A program made the translations under genes and the position numbers. Below, in pieces: positions 11,819 through 20,541 of a stretch of 64,000 bases of DNA. Within the stretch, counting starts at the first letter, position 1. Each line of letters opens with the position of its first letter. Source of the stretch: Oscheius onirici (lineage: Eukaryota > Nematoda > Chromadorea > Rhabditida > Rhabditidae); assembly GCA_932521025.1 (NCBI GenBank), contig OW051471.1:5456001-5520000 (forward strand), given 5' to 3'. The notes under the pieces are model-generated. The model saw only the letters and a program-made list of their open reading frames with translations, was not told the origin of the DNA and searched no databases.

Positions 11819-12603
11819 AGATCTGTTCAAAAAGAAGAGGGATTACCATAAGATTTTAGCTCTTCCCTTCGAGACCCGCAAGTCAGGGGTTTTCAGGGTA
11901 AGCGCGCTAATTCAAACACATTTTTATTCAATTCGTTTTTTTTTTGCTAGAAATATTCGTCATGCTTTGTGCCATTTTTTTCCTTTCTCACATTATAAAA
12001 ACAATTGGTAACTATTACATTATTTTAAGATGGAAACAAAAAGAAAATATGAACCAGGAAAGCAAAGGCGAGTCTCCCTGGATATAATATGTAGTAATAT
12101 CCTGCCGAGAAAGCTGAAATCGAGAGCTGAAGAAACAGTTGAGGAGCGAGTGAGGCGAGAGGTGAGTCACGCTTTATAAATTTGTTAAAAGTTACGGGTA
12201 TGTGCCTGTCTTTCTGTGCCCAGGAGTCCACATGGCAACGTGCTTGTAATATAGTGGATGAAATGGGCTTCTCTAAGTGGAAACACTGGAGAAATGGCGG
12301 ATTGATAAGGCTCACGTTGCCCCGTAACTTTTAATTATGGTTTATTGATTTACGTAACCAAAAAGCACTTACCAATCGAACTGCGACGCCTTCTCTGGAA
12401 CAAGATAATGGAAATAGAAGGAAAATTCGGCTAAAAAGAAGGAAAAATAAATAAAAATAAATGAAATACGTTGCTGGAGAAAAGATAGAATTGAATAAAA
12501 ATGTGTTTGAATTGGCGCGCTTACCCTGAAAACCCCTGATATGCGGGTCTCGAAGGGAAGAGTTAAAATCTTATGGTAATCCCTCTTCTTTTTGAACAGA
12601 CTT
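11819..12603. mobile_element. TA-flanked inverted-repeat element, 'GTCTGTTCAAAA' family, carrying an ORF
   Basis: 785 bp bounded by TA (11817-11818 and 12604-12605). The near-perfect terminal inverted repeats are about 116 bp and begin AGATCTGTTCAAAAAG on the left and AAGTCTGTTCAAAAAG on the inverted right end. Two further members share the terminal GTCTGTTcAAAA and TA flanks (19997-20504 and 42179-42354). TA duplications point to Tc1/mariner-type mobilisation. Unlike the other two, this copy holds a two-exon ORF. Confidence 0.85.
12030..12334 (+). CDS. Two-exon 80-aa ORF inside the inverted-repeat element
   Basis: Starts METKRKYEPGKQRRVSLDI at 12030 and runs through a basic helix-like stretch (LPRKLKSRAEETVEERVRRE). 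It is spliced by a GTGAGT...TGCCCAG intron (about 62 bases, from about 12163) into ESTWQRACNIVDEMGFSKW, ending RLTLPRNF. The intron has strong donor and acceptor sites and the frame is kept across it. I do not recognise the protein. The composition (basic N-terminal part, aromatic C-terminal part) would fit a small nucleic-acid-binding protein, but that is inference. It could be a captured host exon pair or a remnant of the element's own gene. Confidence 0.5.
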
Positions 12604-12732
12604 TATTGTGCATAAAAGATTTTAATCTGGTTATTCGTTTTTCACATCCGGTTCATTCCTTATCTGTATGTCTTTTCTTGTTGCTTATTACGTACAGGTT
12701 TATTTTCAAGCGAACCGTTTCTACGAGTGTGT

Positions 12733-13029
12733 ATGAACGGTGAGTATTTACTGTTATAAAAACCCCCATTTCAGCATACTCGTTTGACGGTCTTTTGGTT
12801 GTAGCCCTACTGGTCATCTGCTCCTGCGCCTATTTGAAGCGTGTTCCTCGAGTGAACGCATTCCTTCTCTCCGAAAAGAAAGGATTTTTCGGCGTTTTTT
12901 ATAAGGTTAGTCACTATTTTTCGTTCCCCAACCAATACCTTTCAGGCAGCCGTCATCGGAGTTCGTCTTCACTCTCTCACAGCAATTTCGTGCCTTATTA
13001 CCGCAACTTACGTCCTTTTTGTCCGCTAA
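12733..13029 (+). CDS. Protein KISH-B (TMEM167B homologue)
   Basis: Small Golgi/secretory-pathway membrane protein. Exon 1 supplies ATGAACG. After a 35-base intron the protein reads [18 protein letters not shown], then [28 protein letters not shown] and a second hydrophobic segment ending TYVLFVR. This matches KISH-B over its whole length of about 74 residues, including the diagnostic LLSEKKG..GVFYKAAVIG. Two membrane segments. The stop TAA is at 13027-13029 and the next start codon is at 13031. Confidence 0.93.
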
Positions 13030-13033
13030 GATG
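13005..13033 (+). promoter_or_regulatory. Probable trans-splice acceptor overlapping the KISH-B stop codon
   Basis: The last KISH-B codons read ACGTCCTTTTTGTCCGC, then TAAG and directly ATG. The pyrimidine-rich run followed by AG immediately before ATG has the form of a nematode splice acceptor, with its AG formed by the stop codon plus one base. This is the layout described for C. elegans SL1-type operons, where upstream and downstream genes abut. The role is inferred. Confidence 0.45.
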
Positions 13034-13357
13034 GTTCAGAATAAAATCAAGCAGAAGGTTAGTTTTTATTTCATTTTTCATCTCAATCAATTTCACTTCA
13101 GACTACTCTTCCGAAAGGAGTCAAAGAAAAGGTGAAGAAGGACAAGCCCAAGGGTCCGAAACGTGGTCAGCGTCTTCATATCGCCCCCAAAAAGCAGCAG
13201 ATTATTCAGCAGGTAATATTTTGAACAATTTGTGAAGAAAATGTACGTCTAGGAGAAGGTTCAAGCCGAAGTGAGCCGAATCATCAACGAGAAGAACGAA
13301 GAAATGGTTAAGGGCCGCGCAGACACAGCTGTGGGACGAAAACCCAAGAAAGACTAA
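13031..13357 (+). CDS. Small basic UPF0390 / LYDG10 (C19orf53)-type protein
   Basis: About 90 residues: [65 protein letters not shown] and [14 protein letters not shown]. The order matches UPF0390 (Leydig cell tumour 10-kDa homologue): a basic N-terminal part, a G-x-R-x-x-IAPKK core, and a helical C-terminal part. The function is poorly known; human C19orf53 is a small nuclear/nucleolar basic protein. Three exons with short introns. A polyadenylation signal AATAAA lies at 13466-13471. A 35-base piece of its 3' end is nearly duplicated at 24928-24962. Confidence 0.8.
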
Positions 13358-13482
13358 CTCAACGTTTTTGTTAGTTTTTTTGTTGAGAAGAAAATGAAGT
13401 TAATTTTGAGAAGGGAGTTAATTTTTGGCTTGAAACCCTGAAATTCCTTTCCGACTGCTCTTTCCAATAAAACCGAGAATAA

Positions 13483-14165
13483 AGAAAAATCCACTTTAAA
13501 TTGTTCTCGCGTCTCTGTGTGGCAGAAGCTCCAATTGAGGATAAGAAGGGAAGCTTTTGTGCGCAAATTAGTTTTAACAAGTCGCGACAGGAAAAGCAAG
13601 TGCGCAAATTGTTCTTATGAGTTTGATAGTTTCATTGGAGGGACAGGGAACAGTGACAAGGGAAGAATGGAAGGGGAACTAGGGACTCTGTGACAGCGAA
13701 AAAAAGAGAAGACAACCACCTCTCACATTAGTCCTGGAAGGGCGTTGCAAACCTTGTCTATTTTAAATTGCTCCCAAGTCTCAAATGTGTCTGAAGCTCT
13801 AATTGAGGATAAGGAGGGGAGCTTTGTGCGCAACTTAGTTTTTAACAAGTCGCGACAGGAAAAGAAAGTGCGCGAAGTGTTCTAACCACTAGTTTCTTTG
13901 GTAGTTTCTTTTGAGGGACAGGGGGTGACTGGAACAGCGTGACAAGAGAAGGGACAGTAGGATTGAGACTCACTAAAGCTTGGAACGGCCCGGGCGACCC
14001 GTTCATATTTTGAAATTAGGCTTGGGAAGGAGCGGGTTCCAATTTCGGCAGTTTCTTTGGAGGGCCAGGGAGAGTGACTGGAGGAGAGGAACCAAGGAGG
14101 AATGAAAGGGAAACTACGACTCAACTTTAGCCCTAGAAGGACGTTGCCAACCTTGTATTTCCAAA
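13483..14165 (+). repeat. Two tandem units of dispersed repeat rep-1
   Basis: Unit boundaries fall at ccactttaaattgttctcgc (near 13490) and ttttaaattgctcccaagtc (near 13761). Each unit contains gggagcttttgtgcgcaa or a variant, taacaagtcgcgacaggaaa and ggacgttgcc/gggcgttgc...accttgt. Non-coding. The apparent ORFs on the minus strand are shadows. Confidence 0.8.
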
Positions 14166-15430
14166 TCGTAGAATTATCTATGTTGGACAATGACTCTATT
14201 CCACTGTTCACTTGAATCAGTCCACCAGGGTATATCGAAGTATTTCTTGAGGAAGTCTCTCCATCTTGAAGGCGGTTGTCTTCTAGGACGTTTCCTGTCG
14301 TACGGGATCCAATTAGTCACGGTAATACCTAGTAATACTGAGCATCCTTCGTTCCATTTTTTGCTGTACAATTCTGAGTTGTTCTCTATCCTGTTCGGAC
14401 AATGTCCATGTTTCACACCCAGACGTGACTGCCGAAGTGATACAAGCGTTAAAAAGACGTCGTCTTTTTTCCATAGGAATTGTATTATCGGCGAGCCATT
14501 TTGAATGCTGACTCCAGGCTAACCAACCTCTTCTGATACTACGCTCTATCTCCTTGTGATGGTTTAGCGGGATTGAGACGGGCACACCCAGGTAGATTGT
14601 CTCATTTTGGAACGAGAAAGCTTGCCCATTGATGTTGATTGTAGTTCTTGTTGTGGAGCAACTAGTGGGCAGAACCTTCTTTTTATCGTTGATACGAAGT
14701 CCGACTGTTGATGCTGCTTCAATCAGCTTTTTCAGCATTTTCTCCAATTCTGGACGGGACTTTGCCACCAGCGTAACATCGTCGGCATATTCCATACTTG
14801 TCAAATGTCGGCCGTCCACCTTCAATCCCTGCGTTTCCCAGTCTATAGATCTCAGTATGCTTCGTAAGACAGTTGAACAGGAAAGGCGAAAGTGTGTCTC
14901 CCTGTCTTACTTCTTTTTGGAACTCGACTTTCACCTTCTCCTGATTCACAATGACATAGGTATTCGAAGATTCGTAGAGCCTCTGCAGCATCAGTACCAA
15001 TTCCACGTCAATCCCGGCAGATGTCAGAGTACTCCAAACTGCGTTCCATTCAATAGAGTCGAAGGCTTTACAAAAGTCCACAAATGCGAGATAAATCGGA
15101 ATAGAGTACTCCGTGCATTTCTCTGCTACTTGCTTGATGGTATGAACGAGATCCATTGTCGAATATCCCTTTCGGAATCCACTTTGACTTGAATCCTCAG
15201 ACTCTTCCAGCTTCTTCAAGTTTACAGTTTTAAGTTTAAGCTCTACAAGTTTACCTTTCATCTCTAACAAGTATACGCCCGCGCATTCCGAGGCGAGCTG
15301 CTTTGGATCCTGGATGGGACGCGTCCTCAGAGATGCAAACCGACAGATGGAGGAGCACAGCTGCTTGCCTACATTCGGCCTCAACCATTTCCCAATTCTG
15401 ACTGTTGCGAAGAAGCCGATTCCTCTAAAA
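14166..15430 (-). mobile_element. RTE-clade LINE fragment, decayed
   Basis: The minus strand encodes part of a reverse transcriptase: SGFRKGYSTMDLVHTI, YLAFVDFCKAFDSIEW (motif A Asp), QGDTLSPFLFN, then MEYADDVTLVAKS (YADD box) in another frame. The C-terminal region has SEQDREQLRIVQQKMERRML and RPRRQPPSRWRDFLKK. The frame changes at least twice and the usual segment between ERRML and the NWIPYDRKRP block is missing, so it is inactive. The endonuclease half is absent. Distinct in sequence from the LINE at 20542-23369, so a separate family or an older copy. Confidence 0.8.
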
Positions 15431-15990
15431 TAATGAACGGTTAGCTCTTTTTTATATTTTCCTTATTAATTCACCCCGAATTTTCATGATCCTGGTCAAT
15501 CTACGCCGAGGACGTGCCACAGCTCGCTATAAAGCCCCATACCGGCGCCTCATCCGTCCGGTTCTGGACCATGGGCCAGAACCAAAATTAGGCCCGTTAG
15601 TTTTTTTTTGAGTTTGCTTGTCATTTTTATTATATGTCACGACATTGTCAAGATACGAAACCGAATGAAGCGTACCCCTGCCAGAGCTCAAAACGTAGTT
15701 TTTCTCGTAATGGACGAAAAGATGTTCTAAGGAATGGAGAGAAAAAATTCAGTTTATTCACAACTATTTCACAATAACAGAAAAAGTATAAAAAATAAGA
15801 TAAAAACAGATATCCGAAAAGGGCGAGAAGAAAAAAAGATAATAATACAAAACTCCTACTTTGTGTGGGTAGAAAAGGCGTATCCGGTATCGGATATTTT
15901 AAGCACTTCTTTAGTTGGAATTTTGAAATTGTTACAACAGAGAACATTTGATCTAAAATGAAACATGCGTAGGCGTTGGTGTCGTCCAAA
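15431..15990. other. Intergenic stretch, no gene recognised
   Basis: AT-rich at 15720-15960, with a GC-richer patch (cgccgaggacgtgccacagc) near 15500 and no family match. ORFs here are A/T-run artefacts. Confidence 0.4.
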
Positions 15991-15993
15991 GGA

Positions 15994-16504
15994 TCACGAG
16001 AGGGGCTTTACATGTTCAGATGAAGGACAATTCCGGTTCGTTAGCTGGGCGGAGAGCAGATTGATTAGGACCGCTTCTAGCGACCATGCTTCGTGAAAAG
16101 TTAGTGGACCAAGGCGAAGAACTTTCACGGGATATCCAGCTTCCCAAATGTTCAGGATTGTCTGCGACTTTGGACCATCGTCAGTTAAGTATTCCGAAGT
16201 AAAGTGCGCCATCAATCTTCTCTGGAATAGTCCTTCGTGTTTATTCAAACTGGAAAGTTACCCTTTCACCGGTGCCTATATAAAAAACTGTATCGGTAGC
16301 TCTCAAGTCTAGATATTCGCAACTCTTTTTGCGACCATCAAGCAGCAGGTACGGCGCTTTTGGAGCTTCAGCAGACTGAACAAAGTATGTACACGAGAAT
16401 ACGGTTGTTACCTGCTCCTGAAGTTCCGCGGTGTTTAAAGGAAGCCTTCGGTTATACCAAAATGCCAAAACCGCTGTGGGACCAATTGACATTGGTCCCG
16501 TCAC
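15994..16504 (-). CDS. Short GIY-YIG nuclease, ANKLE1/LEM-3-like
   Basis: Three exons on the minus strand. After an N-terminal MSIGPTAVLAFWYNRRLPL, the nuclease domain begins PYLLLDGRKK and gives TVFYIGTGER (the G-x-G core of the GIY-YIG fold as seen in ANKLE1, FYVGKGKR). It continues after a 40-base intron with RLMAHFTSEYLTDDG, ILNIWEAGYPVKVLRLGP, a Glu in EAWSLEAVLINLLSAQLTN (catalytic Glu region), and TGA. About 145 residues, so the ankyrin repeats and LEM domain of ANKLE1/LEM-3 are missing. It is either a stand-alone nuclease or the truncated 3' end of a larger gene. The catalytic Arg/Glu positions look plausible but were not aligned. Confidence 0.65.
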
Positions 16505-16539
16505 GATATTGCTTATTTTTTATTTTTTAACGCTTTGCG

Positions 16540-16800
16540 CTCGTTTTATCGTTCAAACTGTGTTTAATCGTGTTTTCAAACTGTGCTTAATCGATTCAGC
16601 ATCAAATTTTACATCAGTTACGTCTATTCCGACATCAAAATTATTGTGCTTTGGAAAGAAAAAAATAGGATAGAACAAAAACACTGTTTTCGCATTTTCC
16701 TTCCAGTTCTGCTATATTTTTGTTATCGGAATGTACTTAATTGATGTAAAATTTGGTGCCGAATCGATTATACATGGTTTGGAACCCAAAAAACGAGTGT
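16540..16800. repeat. Fold-back repeat
   Basis: About 75-80 bases around 16575-16640 (taatcgattcagcatcaaat) are inverted at 16725-16790 (caaatcgattatacatgg-type sequence with atgtaaaatttggtgccgaa). The loop is AT-rich. Related sequence occurs near 5555. Non-coding. Confidence 0.55.
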
Positions 16801-17176
16801 AAACCGTCAAAAATGCAAAAATAAAAATTTTGGAATGAGATCTTGTCGGGACCCTCTGCAATCGTGACGGAACCAGCGCAATTGGTCTCGCAGCGATTTT
16901 TCGAAGCCGGAGACACGGTTTAAACGGCCAGTCGCGGCCCTCCTAGTGGGACGCTCAATCCAAACGCTGTACCAGGAGTGGTATGCGGCGCCGCCGCCCG
17001 ATCTGGCAAATAAAACCACATTGAGCTCGGTTAGTACCGATTTTCGGGTGAAAACCTTTTTTCTTTTTACATTTTGATAGAAAAACGTGTTTTTAGTTAT
17101 TTGCAACCCTATTTTCTAATTTTTCAAGACAATTCCGTCATTTTTACTCCTGCATGTACACCCCGCCACTTATATA

Positions 17177-17409
17177 GTTATTTTTACGCTGAAGAAAAGG
17201 TTTCGAGCTTTGTGATGTTCTGCAAAGTTGTAGAGGAGATCAAGGGCTACATTTCTACAGAACATTGTAAAACATTGCAAATTATTCTTCGGTTAGTAGC
17301 TGCGCACTCAATATTCACAGCCATTTTTCGATCTGACCACGAGTTTTGCCAAGTTTACAATGCAGAACATCACAAAGCTCGAAAACTTTTTCTTCAGCGT
17401 AAAAATAAC
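17177..17409. mobile_element. Small MITE, ends GTTATTTTTACGCTGAAG
   Basis: 233 bp with inverted repeats of about 48 bases: gttatttttacgctgaagaa at the left, inverted at the right, running inward through gagctttgtgatgttctgca. Non-coding. It lies directly upstream of the unrecognised gene at 17497 and may interrupt its 5' part. The target duplication is unclear. Confidence 0.7.
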
Positions 17410-17496
17410 GTAACGACCAGGGATGGACAGCGTGATCTCTCGGCGTGGCGTGATCTCTTCACACCCAACTCCAAACTTCTATGGGCAGCCTATGCG

Positions 17497-18493
17497 ATGA
17501 AGGACAGCGCCATGGTAGTGTTCGTTCTACAATGTCGTCAATTACGCATTTCAGAAACAGCGTGAGCGTATACTGCTGATGACTGACGGATGCGGCGTCG
17601 ATCTCAATCCGCTCATTGACGACTGCACCTCTGAGTTTCCATCCTGCAGCACGTTCATCAGAAACTACAGAAGCGCCTACTGTGTTGCGAAGGAACCTAC
17701 CCAGCATGGATATAGCAGAGTTAGTAGGTTCTTCCCTGTCTCATTTCATTTATTCCTATAGTTCTCGTTCCTATTCGATGACGGCTTCCTTTGTAACTTT
17801 GTTGATGTAAACCTCGATCCGAGGGATGAGTTTGAAGAGGACAACTTCTACCTGAAGCTCTTTTTGTTAGAAACACATGGAAAGAACGACCGCGGCCAAA
17901 TCTACTACGAATTCAGTGGTCCCGGAGTTCTCCGTCCTCGCTCGACTGCAAAGAGAGACGAACTCACGCAAATTTACGTGAGCGGTATTGGCTTCCGCAA
18001 CGTCCTTACCAACCGCAACGCATCAAATAAACTCGTCAATCTGGAAACGACGTCCGACTTGAGCCCGTTGCGAGTTTTCTTCCGTTTCACCAGAGGGTAT
18101 GAATTGTTGCTTCTATTGTGATATTGGGTCTTTTCAGTTTTTATCCATTTGTATCCATCACCGGCGTGTCTCAGGGAACCGAGTTCCCTCTCAACGTCTA
18201 CTCCGTCAGCGGTCTCAAGCTGGTTTGTTGCGACAGAAACGTATGTTGGTTCATAGATGTGTACATTCTTTCCACTTCAGGTCTATATCTGCAAATCGGA
18301 ACAGTACCCGAACTGGGTCTTCGAGTGCAGCCAGCTGTGCCGGTACTATGTCCCTGATCGCACAAATATCTGTGGAGGTGCTTCGCTTGGACTTCTCATA
18401 ACATTTACTCTGCCATCGCAGGAGATGCAGGACAATGACTTCAAGGAGACTTTGCTTTTCAAAAGCGTATGCAAGCTCCAATTCCTGGCCTAA
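17497..18493 (+). CDS. Unrecognised Cys-containing protein
   Basis: Five exons: MKDSAM, then QRERILLMTDGCGVDLNPLI, CTSEFPSCSTFIRNYRSAYC, FSFLFDDGFLCNFVDVNLDP, YLKLFLLETHGKNDRGQIYY, FYPFVSITGVSQGTEFPLN, LVCCDRNVYICKSEQYPNWV and CSQLCRYYVPDRTNICGG, ending in a short hydrophobic run and CKLQFLA. At least ten cysteines and beta-rich spacing suggest an extracellular domain, but no family match came to mind and no signal peptide is visible. The frame stays open upstream of the chosen Met to the MITE at 17409, so the true 5' end may have been lost or lie beyond it. The last intron is optional: read-through keeps the frame, splicing would stop after five codons. Confidence 0.6.
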
Positions 18494-18725
18494 TCGTTGC
18501 GATTCGCCTATCCGTTTATACTGTACTATTTTCTATGTGTCATTGTGACCTCTCGGATTGTTTGCTCTTTGTTCGAAAATGAACTCTTCGTTTTAAACTC
18601 TGTTCATGTTTTACATGCGTTACTTCTTCACAGCAAGCCTACATTCTGATCATTGGCACACGTTCTTGTCATTTTAGATGGCTACCGCCAAAAAGCGGTC
18701 TAAAAACATAGAACCATCGCTGACG

Positions 18726-19188
18726 TTAAAGCGAGAGTCCAGCTACTGAACGTGGGCACTAAGTTGGTGCGCACAATTCAAATAGAATAGCGCGATACGC
18801 AAGATAAGCTGACAAAACTTGGATTTTTATCAATTTTTCGACGAATTCAGCTCCATTTGTTGTTTCTTGTAAAGTGATGTCAAGAAAGGTCATTTGAAGT
18901 GAAAGTAATAAAAAATTACAAGGAAAAATGGACGGAAAGGCCGACTTTCTACGATGTTCCCCTGAAAGTATTTTTAAGGGCCTATTTGCTTTTTTTCGAT
19001 AGTTTCTTGTACGTTTTCGATTAGTTGTGCTCAAATGGACAGCTTACAAGGAAAAACACTAGAGAAAACATTAAAATTCAGGCAAAAACATTGTTTTCGT
19101 TGTTTTTGGAATAAAATCATTTTGAACTCCCGCGGCAACATATAGTAGAATCGCCCCGCCCAATTTCGTAGCTGGACACTCGTTTTAA
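18726..19188. mobile_element. TTAA-flanked MITE inside the dog-1-like first coding exon
   Basis: Ends TTAAAGCGAGAGTCCAGCTA (left) and TTAAAACGAGTGTCCAGCTA (right, inverted). With one TTAA counted as target duplication, the flanking exon reads continuously from ...EPSLTL into TDIWPDLKKKRVEQVN. That supports TTAA as the duplicated target and places the insertion inside coding sequence. 463 bp including both TTAA; non-coding. Same family style as 4893-5313. Confidence 0.8.
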
Positions 19189-19996
19189 CTGATATATGGC
19201 CCGATCTCAAAAAGAAGCGCGTAGAACAAGTCAACGATATTGCGAAGAGGTGTGTATTTGTTGCGAATTGTATTGTAAATTTTCCAGAGTCATTACTATC
19301 CGTTGCGAATCTTTCCCGATGGGCGGAGTTGATGTTCGAATACTCAGGGGAAATTATTTTCTATCCTGCCCATTATCATGTCCAAATAATTAGCTCTCTG
19401 AGTACAGGAGGAAATGTCATCGTAGAGAGTCCAACTGACTATTCTAATTGTGCTCAACTGCAGTCGCTTAAGAAAGACTATGGCTCTGCTGGCTTCCACG
19501 TGTGCCTGGTTCGTCCGCTACAAGGAGCAGCAAGCCGAAAAAAGTCTCATTGTTCAAAGCATGGGCTTGTCTGTTGCGAGGAGACGCAAAATACTGACTG
19601 TACATGTTTTCCGTAAGCTCCGTTTTCCTCCTTCGCTCAATGTGCCGTTTAGACGTGTTAGAATCTATTATGGAACTCGGACTCACAAGCAAATTGGACA
19701 GGCCATACCCGAGTATCGTCGGCTCCCATATAAGAATTTTTTGCGACACTCGATACTCCCCAGTCAGATGTCCATAAATGAAACAGTTCGTTCTTCCGAA
19801 AACTCGACAGCTACCTGTCAACAACTTCTCTCAGAAGATGGGGTACTTTTCGTTTTCTACATTCCAATAACAATCGTTTAGAAAGGTTACGAGTACAAGA
19901 CTAGGATGAGACTAGCCGGACTCGAAATACCGGCGGTAATGAGAAAACATGTCGCTGAGAATGTACGTTTTCTCTAATCCAAATACGCAACGTATA

Positions 19997-20504
19997 AGGT
20001 CTGTTCAAAAAAAAAAATGAGGGATACCGTAGTTAAGAATTCCCTTCCCCGCGGGACCTATTGGCCAAACCGCGCATTCAAACAGCCTTTTTCTCAATAT
20101 TTTTCGAGCAAACTAGACATGGCTCCGGGCCCGGCCCGTCAGCCATTACATCGAATTTTTTTATCGTTTTTATGTATCTTTTCTTGTCTTTTTTTTGCAT
20201 AGTATGTTTGGATATTGGAATGTACATCATCGATAACAGGCTTGCAGCAATTTAGCAATCCGACCACGAGGAGGACATTTTTTTGGCTCCATATTTCCTT
20301 CAGACTTTTGTTTAGGAACCCAAAGAAAAAAATGACAACAAAAACATGCATAAAAACGATAAAAAATCGCTGTAAAGGTTGAATGTTTGATCGAAATATA
20401 TTGAAAAATGCTGTTTGAATGGCTTGAAAAAATGGCTTGGCTAATGGGTCCCCGGGGGAAGGGAATTCTTTAAACTACGGTATCCCTCTTTTTTTAACAG
20501 ACCT
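19997..20504. mobile_element. TA-flanked MITE, 'GTCTGTTCAAAA' family
   Basis: 508 bp between TA at 19995-19996 and 20505-20506, with inverted repeats over 100 bp starting AGGTCTGTTcAAAAAAA. It sits at the 3' end of a dog-1-like intron. The target TA was part of the acceptor tatag, and the element's T-run now supplies the pyrimidine tract before TTAG at 20504-20507. Non-coding. Confidence 0.85.
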
Positions 20505-20541
20505 TAGGCCGGTCCCCTTTTTGACATTGAAGACCTCGTAG

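Noticed and set aside
14629-15192. Plus-strand ORF of 187 codons
   Set aside because: Antisense shadow of the LINE reverse transcriptase on the minus strand.
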